This document shows, piece by piece, positions 16,299 to 25,769 of a stretch of 64,000 nucleotides of DNA. Source of the DNA: Lentibacillus cibarius (GTDB lineage: Bacteria > Bacillota > Bacilli > Bacillales > Amphibacillaceae); NCBI RefSeq assembly GCF_005887555.1, contig NZ_VCIA01000001.1:186001-250000 (forward strand). The letters run 5' to 3'. How positions within the stretch are numbered: the stretch's first letter is position 1; each line of letters starts with the position of its first letter. A program made the translations under genes and the position numbers. The notes below the pieces were generated by a model, which worked only from the letters and a program-made list of their open reading frames with translations, made no database searches and was not told the origin of the DNA.

Positions 16299-18566
16299 TC
16301 ATTCTAATTCTGCGTAATCATTAACATCCGTTTGTTGTTCATTTTCCACCGGAGGAATGTGTTCTTCCAGTGAAGCCAAATTCGCTAAATCATCCTGTTT
16401 GGACATTTGCGTATTAACCGGCTCACCATGTTGCTGCGTTTCTGGTGTTGAGTGATCGATTGTTTTTGGACTATCTTTATCAAACAGCGTATCTTTAGCT
16501 CCTAAATTACCTCCCGTTGTCGTACCACCAAATGATTCATTTGATTGATTAACATTTAGTTGGTCACTATTCATGACAGATGTATTGGACTGGCTTGTAC
16601 TCGATGATAACGACTCCGATACCCCCTCGTTCATGTTCTTTGTTTGGTCATGCGCCTTATTAGTTTCTAGTGATGCTTCACTTTGGTTCTTTTCTGGTTT
16701 CTCTTCCGTTACTGGGGAAATGGTACCGCCTTCCTTGATCGGGGCATTTTCACTTCTATTGGTATTCAAACTTGGCATTGAATCATTTTGGTCATTGTCC
16801 TGGTTGTCAGTTCCCGTTTCACCACTAGTATTGGGAGTATCTAATTTATCAACCGTTGCATTGGCGTTCACATTTTTCCTTGATGGTTTTTCATGTGTTG
16901 CCAGTTTATCTAATCCCGTTATAGCTTCAGAATCATCCTCTCTTTCCAGTGAACTTAATTGCTTAGAGCGTTTCGCCTGCATACCACTTTTAGCCACATC
17001 GCCAACACTGCCTTCACCTGTGGCCATTTTTCCAACGGAACTTCCTATATTCGCACCAGCTAATGCTCCTGTTCCACCTGTAGCAACCCCCCCAATGGCT
17101 GCACCGTAAGTTGTTGCTAATCCCTGCGTTCTTTTCTTCAGTGGATTGCTGAAATCACCCACGCCTTCTCGTATTTCTTGGACACCTTGAGATCCAGCTG
17201 CAAAGATATTTTTAATACGTTTGCGTAGAAAGAATAACAGCATGAATAAAACGAAGTGAATTAAGGCTGCGGCTATATATCCCATAAACGGATTACCAGA
17301 TTGAGTTGCCGTAAAATCAGCCTGATATAGTAATTCAGAAATCGCAAATATGATCAGTGCTGAAAATGCCACCACAATTTTTAATACCAATGGCAATCCT
17401 AGTTCAATAAAGTACCGTTTAACCACATTAAATTGGCCGGGCATGGCTCCAAATAAAAGAGCAAATGGAGCAAATATAGCGATTAACATAAACCAGAATT
17501 GAAACAGCAACAAAGCCAATGCTAAAAAGTATACTGGAAGCGATGTGATTCCGTTTATCGCTAAATACAGTGGTGTGAAAGATAACCGTTTGCTTATGTT
17601 GTCATATAATAAATAGTTATTACCTTTATTAATCTCATTAGATATTGCTTTGTAACGTGATTCTGAATTTGGTTCATTTTTAAGGATCTTGTTAATACGA
17701 TTAATTGCTTCCTCTTTACTAATGTTGTTTCCTATATTGTTTAAATTTGTTTCTCCGTACATCATGTATAAATATGGACGGTCCACAAACAACGTCCAGA
17801 GGTTATCTTTCATTTCTCGTTTCAGACTTTCTTCATTGAGATTGGTTGGTGCAGCATTTTCAACTTTTTGAGAGCCGTTCTGGTTTTGTTTATTAAAATC
17901 ACTCGCTAGTATCAACGAACTGGCTTGAGTAGTAACCTGATTCAGCCCAGATAAAAACGTGGAGTAGTTGGTAAACAACAATAATGCTATGGTTAATGCT
18001 AAGACTGTTTGTAAAATGGTTCCAAAAGATGAAAACATCGATCGCTTCCAAACCATTAGAAATATAGCATAAATTACTGTGAACACAGCTACGAACTTTG
18101 CTAGGTTTCCAAATATACCATTTGATGAAAAGTTACCAATGCCAGTAACACCGGTGATTTGCTGCATGATACTGTCCAGTTTATCAATAATTAAATTGAT
18201 AAAGTTAAAATTGTATGCAAAATCCAAGGAAGAAATCATGAAATTGGTCATTAGGATGTTCATATCAAAAGCAACATTGACAAGATAGTTGAAAAACTCA
18301 TTCATTTTCTGTCCTGCTTTATCTTTCACGTCTAGGAACCAGAATTTATCTGTTACTTTATCTGCAAAACTTTTTTCTTCATTAAAATCATCCGGCACCG
18401 CATCTAAGTGATAATAAGACTTACCATTATCTTTTAAAGCTCCTAATTGCTCTTGACTACTCTCATTTTTATCTTCTGCATAAACAGTCTGCGTAGTTCC
18501 CATTGCAATATTTAAAATGAGAAAAACTAAAATTAACTTAGTTATGCGTTTCCAATATTTATTCAT
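16299..18566 (-). CDS. VirB6-like polytopic conjugation membrane protein
   Basis: A 755-residue channel component. A signal peptide (residues 1-30, ending TVYAED) is followed by a loop and about seven membrane helices between residues 150 and 460. The soluble C-terminal part starts GSQGVQEIREGVGDFSNP and becomes Ser/Thr/Asn/Glu-rich and low-complexity to the end. This architecture matches the CD3337/EF1877 and VirB6/TrbL group of Gram-positive elements. Its ribosome binding site is poor and overlaps a stem-loop (see 18578-18607). Directly downstream is the VirB8-like gene. Inner-membrane location; it probably lines the translocation channel. Confidence 0.8.
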   Translation of the reverse strand: MNKYWKRITKLILVFLILNIAMGTTQTVYAEDKNESSQEQLGALKDNGKSYYHLDAVPDDFNEEKSFADKVTDKFWFLDVKDKAGQKMNEFFNYLVNVAFDMNILMTNFMISSLDFAYNFNFINLIIDKLDSIMQQITGVTGIGNFSSNGIFGNLAKFVAVFTVIYAIFLMVWKRSMFSSFGTILQTVLALTIALLLFTNYSTFLSGLNQVTTQASSLILASDFNKQNQNGSQKVENAAPTNLNEESLKREMKDNLWTLFVDRPYLYMMYGETNLNNIGNNISKEEAINRINKILKNEPNSESRYKAISNEINKGNNYLLYDNISKRLSFTPLYLAINGITSLPVYFLALALLLFQFWFMLIAIFAPFALLFGAMPGQFNVVKRYFIELGLPLVLKIVVAFSALIIFAISELLYQADFTATQSGNPFMGYIAAALIHFVLFMLLFFLRKRIKNIFAAGSQGVQEIREGVGDFSNPLKKRTQGLATTYGAAIGGVATGGTGALAGANIGSSVGKMATGEGSVGDVAKSGMQAKRSKQLSSLEREDDSEAITGLDKLATHEKPSRKNVNANATVDKLDTPNTSGETGTDNQDNDQNDSMPSLNTNRSENAPIKEGGTISPVTEEKPEKNQSEASLETNKAHDQTKNMNEGVSESLSSSTSQSNTSVMNSDQLNVNQSNESFGGTTTGGNLGAKDTLFDKDSPKTIDHSTPETQQHGEPVNTQMSKQDDLANLASLEEHIPPVENEQQTDVNDYAELE

Positions 18567-18577
18567 ATTTATCCATA

Positions 18578-18607
18578 AAAAATAATCCCTATAATAAGGG
18601 ATTATTT
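18578..18607 (-). terminator. stem-loop between the lipoprotein and the VirB6-like gene
   Basis: On the minus strand AATAATCCCT, loop TATT-like, AGGGATTATT is followed by TTTT: an ideal Rho-independent terminator shape. The same AGGGATT is the only candidate ribosome binding element for the start region of the VirB6-like gene, so the hairpin may attenuate as well as terminate. Confidence 0.65.
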
Positions 18608-18638
18608 CAAGGCAGAGCCTCCTCTCAAAATTAGATTG

Positions 18639-19310
18639 TTAATTCTTATCTTCAAATCCATATTCACCTTCACTAGATTTGTTATACTTTTTATACTCAT
18701 GTAAAATAGTCCCAGAATTTTTGCTCCTAACCTCTTCTGGTATACTCTCTTTAAAAGCTTTTACCTTCCATTCCCCATTCTCATTCTGTTTAAGGCTAAT
18801 GAAATTAGAATCACCTTTTTCAAAATCATAGTTTCTCCATGGCTTAACATAATAAACAATCTCTTTTGATTCTTTGCTATAGGTGTAATCATACCTTCTA
18901 ATTTCATATTCGTCATGAAGCTTTTCAAATTCTTTAAATTGATCAGGATATTCTTTCTTGTATCTTTCATATTGCTCAGATTTGATTAAATCACTTGCAT
19001 AAATTTCACTGCCATTATCCTTAACGATTTTGGTATTATAACTTCCAAATGCAGTTTTTCCTTCAAGCTTCTTTTTACCTTTAGGCGAAAGCATGTCATA
19101 TGCAACAGGAATATTTAATTCAAAACCAGCCTTGTAAAACTTTTTGGCTATTTTATCCGTTTCTTCAAATACCTTTTCACGCTCTGACTTTTCCTCGCTT
19201 TCGGTATCACCTTTTTCATCATCCGGGCTGGCTTCTTTATCAGATGAACAAGCAGCCACAAATAAGAACATACCTATCATCAGTAACATAAATAGTGTTT
19301 TCTTTTGCAT
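18639..19310 (-). CDS. lipoprotein of the conjugative element
   Basis: A 223-residue lipoprotein: signal peptide with lipobox VAAC (Cys near residue 21), a strongly acidic linker (DKEASPDDEKGDTESEEKSE), then a globular domain of about 170 residues rich in Lys, Glu and Tyr. No catalytic motif seen. Position between VirB4 and VirB6 suggests a surface-exposed part of the mating channel or an entry-exclusion-type factor; this is inference only. The ATG at 19310 follows AAGGAG. A terminator-like hairpin follows the gene. Confidence 0.72.
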   Translation of the reverse strand: MQKKTLFMLLMIGMFLFVAACSSDKEASPDDEKGDTESEEKSEREKVFEETDKIAKKFYKAGFELNIPVAYDMLSPKGKKKLEGKTAFGSYNTKIVKDNGSEIYASDLIKSEQYERYKKEYPDQFKEFEKLHDEYEIRRYDYTYSKESKEIVYYVKPWRNYDFEKGDSNFISLKQNENGEWKVKAFKESIPEEVRSKNSGTILHEYKKYNKSSEGEYGFEDKN

Positions 19311-19346
19311 CAGACCTACTCCTTTACTTAGTAAATGACCGGTTTC

Positions 19347-21932
19347 TTAAGACGTTTGCATCAACTCTCTTTGTTTTTCTTCCTCCGTTGCGGTAGATGA
19401 ATCAAACGCATCTAATAAATCTCGGAACACCGGATTAATATGAATAACCGCTGAACGTCCAAAGATATCCTGAAACAGGGCATCACCACGTCCAAGGTTT
19501 TTTAGTACATCAATATTTTCCTGCGTCTGTGGCAGGTTTAGATAATTTAACATCTCCTGGGCTTCTTCTGTTTTCCGTAACCCAAAACTGAATTTCATGC
19601 CCATGTTTGCCACGTCCTGTCCGTGATCCGAGGCATTTTGTGAACCTTTTATAAGCGTTGTATTATAGAAGCGTCCCATACGCACAATGAAATCCATCAG
19701 CTCGGAGCCGACAGCACTTTGTTCAATGGAGCTAGCTTCATCCTGTAAAATAAACTTATGTCTCATACGGTCTTGATTAAACATGTACTGTTTCGTGAAA
19801 GCTGTAAGCGAAATCATAATTGCCTCAGATATTTTATGTTGAGGCCGCATTTTTTTCGTTGTTTTACTTGGCAAATTGAGATTCTGTACCATTAGTACTT
19901 GAATGGGGACATCAGGATGCAGTACTTTATATTGCTGTCCCACTTCCCCAAAAAGTAACTTAGCAAGCTGATTACGACGCAATGTTTCTAACATGCCTTT
20001 TAATTTATCAACAGCGTTAAAACGGGAAGGATTCAGGTTTGCTTGGTTATAAATATTTTGCAAATACGTTATGACCGCCCCTATGCAAGGGTCCTCCTGT
20101 TTCGCTACATGTTCTATTGCTTCACTTAAAATGGTGTAGGCATCATCTTCAATATCCACATTTGTAAGATGTGTCAAAATATCCATGCAGATATCTTTAC
20201 CTTCTTCCAAATCAGTACTTGTTCGGAAAGGATCCAACGAACCAGCATCCTTTGCGTCTTTTCCCATTTGCCAGACAGAAATATACTCTTCAGGAATATA
20301 AGGAAGTCCTTTTGACCAATTTTTACGGTCACCCTTTGGATCAATAATTAACCCCTGAGAACCAGTCATGGCAGCCAAATAAATAAATAGATTCATAAAC
20401 AAGGACTTTCCTTTACCGGTCATCCCAGCTACCATGACCGAAATCGAGTCAAACACATTATTGACATTTTCATACGCTTTGGCCGCAAGGTCCGGTTTAA
20501 TAAAAACAGGCTTTTGAAATTGACGTGTATAGCCGATGTAGAAGCCACGGTTATCCCCGATATTCGTTGTAGCACCAAACATCATACCTGCCAAAACCGT
20601 TGGAGATACGTACATAGGAAGATCGTTATTAAATTGTTTCGATCCCGGTATGGTTTCCATTAGTAAATTAAGTTGTTCACCATATGGCGAAACAATACTC
20701 ACCCCAAATCGGGATAATTCGTCGGTTAATTGCTCAACCCGTGTTTGCAATGTCCGTTTGTCTCTGGCAATGACTTTAAATACAAAGGAACAATTATATC
20801 CCGGCTGCCCTGTCTGCTTAAAGTAGTTTTCCATTTGCACAGCACCCTGTTCCGATTCAACGACACTTTGATCGATGCTGTCTTGCCCTTTGGCAGCTTC
20901 TTTTCTTTGATCTTTGTATTCTAATCGTGCATTACTCAATTTCTTTTGCACTAACCGATTGGGCTGATGATGTGCCCGTATGGAAATAGTAACCGGAAAA
21001 GGCATTCGAGACTGCACATGGTAAAGCCATTCAAAGCCAGGGTGACTACTGACGTCATTCATATCATTACAGACTAAATACTGCGTATACAGCTCCTCAA
21101 TGTCATTATTTCGTATTTTACTTAGCAGCAATGTTTTAGGGCCAATCTCATCAATATTCGCATTTTGCAGATCAACAAACGCATTTTCTTTTGGACGGAC
21201 AGCTTCATGATGGATATTATTGGAATCTACACCCTTAACTTTATCACCCGATGCAAACGCTTGTCGATATGACACATCCTGATTCGTAGGAGAAACAGAA
21301 TAGGTTTTCTCTGCCAAATAAATAAGTTCTCCTGTTGTGGCTGATTTTACCATAGATGAAAAACCGTTAGCCATATTTGTTATTAAACCTTCTGCCTGTT
21401 TCTGATACGCCTCTATCACTTCCAAAGGAATATCATAAGGATTTAACCCGACTGCCCGATAGACTGGTGAACGCAGACCCTCTAAAAAGTTCTTAAACTG
21501 ATAAATTAGTGTGTTTCCCGTATTTGGCGATACATATCTATTTTTGGAAGGGTCTAATTGAACACCCAGGTAATGGATGTATTCACCTGACTCATTCTGA
21601 GAACGTTGTTTGTTTAAATGCTGATTGACTTGTTCCATAAAATGCTTTCCATTCTCTTTCAATGAATAATCCAATCGCTGCATTTCTTCTAAGGTTTGAT
21701 TCACCACACCACTAATATTTTTAGGTGTCGGGTCAATGACAAAGTGCAGGTCATGCCCATTATTCGATAAATAACTTAACTGTTGCTGAAAAGGTTTTAC
21801 TTTATCATCAAAATCCAAAAAATCGTAACTGAATCCTTCAATCCGATAATAGGCCCATACGGTATTATCGTGTGCAAAAACCAGATTATTTTCAATATGC
21901 CTAATGGGAAATTCTAATATATTTGTTAGCAT
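19347..21932 (-). CDS. VirB4-family conjugation ATPase
   Basis: The motor ATPase of the type IV secretion system, 861 residues, cytoplasmic face of the membrane. N-terminal VirB4 domain (to about residue 480), then a FtsK/HerA-type ATPase domain: Walker A AGMTGKGKSLFMN near residue 505, GLIIDPKGDRKNW just after it, Walker B FILQDEASS near 729, and a C-terminal motif FSFGLRKTEEAQ. Length and motif order fit the family. AAAGGAG precedes the ATG at 21932. It follows tcpE closely (19 nt) and the lipoprotein gene comes next. Sequence is intact and so the secretion system is at least partly preserved. Confidence 0.93.
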   Translation of the reverse strand: MLTNILEFPIRHIENNLVFAHDNTVWAYYRIEGFSYDFLDFDDKVKPFQQQLSYLSNNGHDLHFVIDPTPKNISGVVNQTLEEMQRLDYSLKENGKHFMEQVNQHLNKQRSQNESGEYIHYLGVQLDPSKNRYVSPNTGNTLIYQFKNFLEGLRSPVYRAVGLNPYDIPLEVIEAYQKQAEGLITNMANGFSSMVKSATTGELIYLAEKTYSVSPTNQDVSYRQAFASGDKVKGVDSNNIHHEAVRPKENAFVDLQNANIDEIGPKTLLLSKIRNNDIEELYTQYLVCNDMNDVSSHPGFEWLYHVQSRMPFPVTISIRAHHQPNRLVQKKLSNARLEYKDQRKEAAKGQDSIDQSVVESEQGAVQMENYFKQTGQPGYNCSFVFKVIARDKRTLQTRVEQLTDELSRFGVSIVSPYGEQLNLLMETIPGSKQFNNDLPMYVSPTVLAGMMFGATTNIGDNRGFYIGYTRQFQKPVFIKPDLAAKAYENVNNVFDSISVMVAGMTGKGKSLFMNLFIYLAAMTGSQGLIIDPKGDRKNWSKGLPYIPEEYISVWQMGKDAKDAGSLDPFRTSTDLEEGKDICMDILTHLTNVDIEDDAYTILSEAIEHVAKQEDPCIGAVITYLQNIYNQANLNPSRFNAVDKLKGMLETLRRNQLAKLLFGEVGQQYKVLHPDVPIQVLMVQNLNLPSKTTKKMRPQHKISEAIMISLTAFTKQYMFNQDRMRHKFILQDEASSIEQSAVGSELMDFIVRMGRFYNTTLIKGSQNASDHGQDVANMGMKFSFGLRKTEEAQEMLNYLNLPQTQENIDVLKNLGRGDALFQDIFGRSAVIHINPVFRDLLDAFDSSTATEEEKQRELMQTS

Positions 21933-21951
21933 GCAATAACTCCTTTCTTAG

Positions 21952-22416
21952 TCACTTAAAGGTGACAAACCCTTTGTAACGATGTTTTGTTGGTTTAAAA
22001 CGATGTTTCTTAACACCATAGGTATAATAACTATGGAAAATATGCGTTCGTTCTTTGGGTATTTTTCGTCCATGTACGTATGTTTTTCGGCCTATCTGCC
22101 GCACATGATAGAGCAAAAAGGAACGGAAAAAATATATCGGGGACCGCCCTTCTGTTCCGACATCTGTTAATAACCAGGCCATCGTAATAGGTAACAGAAT
22201 CAGAATGCCATCGGGGATCCACCGAATGAATTGACCTAAAACCGGAGTTACCAACCAAATAATTTCTCCTATGCTAAATGCAAGCAAATAAAGCAGTCCT
22301 TTAAAAGGAATAGGTCTGCCCAATTTCAGGCCAAACAGCTGATAAATTTTACGATCAAATTTTAAAAAGTTATTTAATACATACAATGGGATGCGCTTAT
22401 TTTGTTCATCTTTCAT
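21952..22416 (-). CDS. tcpE: TcpE-family conjugation membrane protein
   Basis: About 154 residues. Two adjacent membrane helices (about residues 38-80) followed by a basic cytoplasmic tail with YHVRQIGRKTYVHGRKIPKE, a pattern typical of TcpE of Gram-positive conjugation systems (pCW3, ICEBs1 ConD-like). AAAGGAG before the ATG at 22416 decides the start. It is placed between the TcpD-like gene and VirB4 exactly as in those systems. A GC hairpin (about 22440-22466) lies just upstream in the intergenic gap. Confidence 0.82.
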   Translation of the reverse strand: MKDEQNKRIPLYVLNNFLKFDRKIYQLFGLKLGRPIPFKGLLYLLAFSIGEIIWLVTPVLGQFIRWIPDGILILLPITMAWLLTDVGTEGRSPIYFFRSFLLYHVRQIGRKTYVHGRKIPKERTHIFHSYYTYGVKKHRFKPTKHRYKGFVTFK

Positions 22417-22489
22417 ATAACGCTCCTTTGACTGAATAAGGAACAGCACTGACAGAATGCTGCTCCTTCATTAGACTTAGATATTGTCA

Positions 22490-22711
22490 TTAAGGTCCAA
22501 TTTTAAGTTTTTTGCTAAACCATTCAGATAACCTCAAAATAAGGTCCGGGTTCAGCACAAAGATGCCAATAATGGAACCGGCTATGAGAACGCCTACTGC
22601 GAACAACCATGCACGCTTAAAAACAGCCACCATTAACAAAACAATGATGATAAAAAACAGCACATACTGTATTTCTTCGGTAAACCAATTAAACAAAGGT
22701 TGGAAACTCAT
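22490..22711 (-). CDS. TcpD-like small conjugation membrane protein
   Basis: About 73 residues with two membrane helices (roughly 15-35 and 38-58), followed by a short amphipathic end (LSEWFSKKLKIG). Size, position between TcpC and TcpE, and hydrophobicity pattern fit TcpD-family proteins. I place the start at the ATG at 22711; a GTG at 22726 is also possible. Function: small structural part of the mating channel. Confidence 0.68.
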   Translation of the reverse strand: MSFQPLFNWFTEEIQYVLFFIIIVLLMVAVFKRAWLFAVGVLIAGSIIGIFVLNPDLILRLSEWFSKKLKIGP

Positions 22712-22738
22712 CCATACATCACCCACTTTCCCATTGTT

Positions 22739-23797
22739 TTATTCGGACCCTAGTTCCTCAATTGTTTGATCGGCTTTCAGATTTGACACAACGTAATGGT
22801 CTTGCTTCTTGGAAACAACTAACCTGTATACAGTATCAAATTGAATGCTTGTCTTCGGGTCCTCCATCGTTACATCAGCAATTACAATAAACTGCGATTG
22901 TTTTCTCCCTTCGTATACATCAGCGCTTTTTACTTCCTTGAAAGTCAGCTCACCCTGCAATCCATTTTGATGCTTTTCATCTGTCAAAATGTAGCTCAAT
23001 CGATCTTCTGAGTCTTTGGCATAACTGGCAAAGAACGTGTCTAAAAAGTGTTTAACATTGGTTACTTGTTCACCGGTTTTCACCGACGTTAAATCCTCCC
23101 GATAGTTATTAGCATCTTCGGTTACCGTCGTTGTTTCATCCACATTTGTAATAAATGGTAAATCGTAAACGCCATAAGATGCTCCGTTATACGTAATGGG
23201 GACAGCAAAAAACTTCGTTAGCTTTTTGGTTTTCGTTTTTGTCTTATCCTTCTTTTTTTGCTTTTTCAAGGGCACTTTCCGGCTCATTTCTGTCGTTGTT
23301 TCAAAAATAATATGCGCTTTGTTTTCTGTTATATTTTCTACTGTTTGTAGCCTGACACGTTGAATAGATGCATCCCATTTTAAGCCGTCCTTAACCAGTC
23401 CTGCTTGCCTATCAAGTCCTTCAGCTAAAAAGCTGGAAAGCCGTTTTTCACGGACTTTCCAGCTATCACGTTTCCAGGTGAAATAATTCTTTGCAAAGTC
23501 TTTAGCAAATTGAATAGCTTCCGGCTTTGTTGCAGGATTGATTGTTAGATCCGGCCGGGTTTGTTCCTCTTCAGCAGAGTTCGTGTTTGACGTTATGTTC
23601 ACTGCCACCACTAAAAACATGAAGGAAAATACTATCCAAAATGTAAGAGCGCCAAGCCTACGCATAAGATAGCTTTTGGGACGCTTTGGTTTCTCTTTTT
23701 TGGGCTTTGCACTAAAAAATACTTTCATGTTTTCCATAAAACGTTTTACTGCCTTGATATTTTCTTTATTCTTTTTCTTCTTTTGAATGTTTTTCAA
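22739..23797 (-). CDS. tcpC: TcpC-family conjugation scaffold protein
   Basis: A 352-residue bitopic membrane protein. A Lys-rich cytoplasmic start (to about residue 45), one membrane helix (about 48-70), then two NTF2-like domains of the VirB8/TcpC fold outside the membrane, with PEAIQFAKDFAKNYFTWKRD at the beginning of the first and TSVKTGEQVTNVKHFLDTFF at the beginning of the second. A Lys/Thr stretch (KKQKKKDKTKTKTKKL) interrupts the first domain. The TTG start at 23797 follows GGAGG. TcpC organises the transfer apparatus in pCW3-type systems. Confidence 0.88.
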   Translation of the reverse strand: MKNIQKKKKNKENIKAVKRFMENMKVFFSAKPKKEKPKRPKSYLMRRLGALTFWIVFSFMFLVVAVNITSNTNSAEEEQTRPDLTINPATKPEAIQFAKDFAKNYFTWKRDSWKVREKRLSSFLAEGLDRQAGLVKDGLKWDASIQRVRLQTVENITENKAHIIFETTTEMSRKVPLKKQKKKDKTKTKTKKLTKFFAVPITYNGASYGVYDLPFITNVDETTTVTEDANNYREDLTSVKTGEQVTNVKHFLDTFFASYAKDSEDRLSYILTDEKHQNGLQGELTFKEVKSADVYEGRKQSQFIVIADVTMEDPKTSIQFDTVYRLVVSKKQDHYVVSNLKADQTIEELGSE

Positions 23798-23833
23798 CTA
23801 TTTAACCTCCCTCCTGTTCTGTTTTTATTCATT

Positions 23834-24055
23834 TTATATTTTCCTGCTGGAACCAAATACGATAAAAATGGCAATAATGATAAGAAACGTCGTTACAGCC
23901 CCGTAACGAACAAGAGCCATATCGTATAAACGAACAATGGCCTTTTTAAACTCTTGCCATAGAGGTTGAATAGCCGGAAACTCTTCCAAAATGATACTTC
24001 CGACAACTAAGAATAAAAATATACCTAACAGCAGACCAAGAAAAAAACGAATCAT
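23834..24055 (-). CDS. small conjugation-associated membrane protein
   Basis: About 73 residues with two membrane helices (about 2-22 and 48-66) separated by an amphipathic loop (PLWQEFKKAIVRLYDMA). GGGAGGTGAAACA before the ATG at 24055 decides the start. It opens the tcpC-D-E-virB4 gene run. Unrecognised, but position suggests a minor channel protein. Confidence 0.62.
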   Translation of the reverse strand: MIRFFLGLLLGIFLFLVVGSIILEEFPAIQPLWQEFKKAIVRLYDMALVRYGAVTTFLIIIAIFIVFGSSRKI

Positions 24056-24234
24056 TGTTTCACCTCCCTCCCATGACATCACTTAAATTGAAAGATAAAA
24101 TTTTGACACATTCCCCCTTTCAAGGCATAAAAAATACCCTGCAAATGCTGCAGAGCACGTCTCTCATCTATTTTTCTTACAGTCTATGTTTGCTTTTATT
24201 GACCCTCTTTGTTTCAGAGATCATCGACATTCGT

Positions 24235-24591
24235 TTAATCACTTTCCTGAAAACCAAACGACGTAAGAAAAGCATTGGCTGTTTCATACATAGTTTGTTC
24301 ATTCGCTTCATTGGAATGCGTTTCCTGACTAGTTGTTTTCGGTTCGTTACTATTATCCAACTTCCGCAGCATCTCTTGCTGGTTGTCTTTTAGGATTTCT
24401 ATATCCTTCCTAAGTGAATCAATCATCTTTTGTTGTTCTAATCCTTGTTGAGGCCCATTTACTGCAATACTTAACAACTTGCGTATACCTTCACTGCGCT
24501 GATTAGCAGGTAGTTGTTCCAAATAGTCATAAATGGCTTGATCATCACTGGTTAAACGGAAACTATACCGTTTTTTCCAATTCGTCGGCAT
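24235..24591 (-). CDS. ParR/AlfB-like plasmid segregation adaptor
   Basis: A 118-residue protein immediately downstream (4 nt) of the actin-like gene. N-terminal part (residues 5-50: KRYSFRLTSDDQAIYDYLEQLP and SEGIRKLLSIAV) reads as a ribbon-helix-helix-like DNA-binding unit, followed by a predicted coiled coil (about 55-82) and an acidic tail ending TANAFLTSFGFQESD, the kind of C-terminal peptide that binds filament ends. This matches centromere-binding adaptors of ParM/AlfA systems by design and position. The assignment is functional inference with moderate support. Confidence 0.68.
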   Translation of the reverse strand: MPTNWKKRYSFRLTSDDQAIYDYLEQLPANQRSEGIRKLLSIAVNGPQQGLEQQKMIDSLRKDIEILKDNQQEMLRKLDNSNEPKTTSQETHSNEANEQTMYETANAFLTSFGFQESD

Positions 24592-24594
24592 ACA

Positions 24595-25647
24595 CTAACC
24601 CATCTTTTTGTCCTGCTTTTGATTGGTGATGGATCGTCCGAGCCGCAGGTAACCGATGGTATTGGCAAACTGACTTGCCGTTATGCGTTTTAAACGATAA
24701 TCAAAATGGGGCTGGGCAAATGATTCAAACAACTCACCACCGCCTCCTGCCAGAAAAATAGCGTCGAACAGATCGCTTTCTTCTGCCCATACGCTTTTGA
24801 GTCGGTCGGCAATATTGGTTGCTATTGATTCCTTGCTTTTATAAATGGCTTCCGCAAAATCGATGCGTTTCCCTTTGTACGTTAAAAACTCGTTATTTAA
24901 AATTCGACTGATATGAAACTCATTTAAATCAGCGCCTCCTGATTGAGCCTTAAACACTTGCCGAATGTCTCGGTGCAAATTAATAACACCTTCATCTACC
25001 GTCCCCGATAGCTTAGCATGCGGTACGAAAGACCCGTTTTTTTGCATTTCGACCACAACAAAATCGGTTGTTCGGAAACCAATATCCACTAAGGCAAGTA
25101 AATTTCCCTGCCCCATTAAATGCGGAAATGTATATTTTCCTTCATGGTTTAAGAGAGCTGCAAAAATGGCGGATGCGCCCTGCGGAAAAACCATCGCCTG
25201 ATCAATATTCAAGCGTTTTTCCTGCCCTTTAAACGGACCGGTTTCCCACGTCATAATCGGTTGCATTCCTAAGATTGCCTGCCTAAATTCCTTTGCCTGT
25301 GACTGATAAAAATCCAGTGGCAGCCCGGTTGAAACCTGTACATGTTCATCATCTGTAACCAGCTGAACAGCTACATTTAATAATACCTGCGTATAAACAT
25401 GAGTAAATCGTTCCTGTTCAAATATACGGGAAACAGAACGTGATTCATTGGCCAAGTCACCGACAAAGTAATCTTCTTCTTTAAAATAAACATGCATATT
25501 TTTTAGATTATTCGGTTCCTCCCCCATGACACTGGTAAGATTTCGATGATAGCCTTTCCCTACTAATGATGGAAACACAACGTGTTTTCCAGAAGACGAC
25601 ATAGCTTTTACATATCCATAACCCAAATCAACTGCGACATGCTCCAT
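24595..25647 (-). CDS. parM: ParM/StbA-type actin-like plasmid segregation ATPase
   Basis: A 350-residue actin-fold protein that would polymerise and push plasmid copies apart. Marks: VDLGYGYVKAM at the N-terminus (phosphate 1), ALVDIGFRTTDFVVVE near residue 190 (phosphate 2), and IFLAGGGGELF near 295 (adenosine motif). No MreB-like membrane helix. It is followed 4 nt later by the adaptor gene, forming a normal type II partition pair. AGGAGAG precedes the ATG at 25647. Presence of partition genes means this region behaves, or behaved, as an autonomous plasmid or as an ICE with a plasmid-like stage. Confidence 0.88.
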   Translation of the reverse strand: MEHVAVDLGYGYVKAMSSSGKHVVFPSLVGKGYHRNLTSVMGEEPNNLKNMHVYFKEEDYFVGDLANESRSVSRIFEQERFTHVYTQVLLNVAVQLVTDDEHVQVSTGLPLDFYQSQAKEFRQAILGMQPIMTWETGPFKGQEKRLNIDQAMVFPQGASAIFAALLNHEGKYTFPHLMGQGNLLALVDIGFRTTDFVVVEMQKNGSFVPHAKLSGTVDEGVINLHRDIRQVFKAQSGGADLNEFHISRILNNEFLTYKGKRIDFAEAIYKSKESIATNIADRLKSVWAEESDLFDAIFLAGGGGELFESFAQPHFDYRLKRITASQFANTIGYLRLGRSITNQKQDKKMG

Positions 25648-25769
25648 AATTTTCTCTCCTTTTCAAAAGCTTATTTTTAATCGTCAGGTCTTCTCCGCCC
25701 TTTTTATCGATACATTTCTGTAAAATAGAAGTCAGTCAAATCAGACTCTCCTTAATTGCCATTTTAAGC

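Noticed and set aside
16573-17109. A 178-codon plus-strand open frame opposite the VirB6-like gene
   Set aside because: Antisense of the low-complexity C-terminal tail; composition mirrors that tail.
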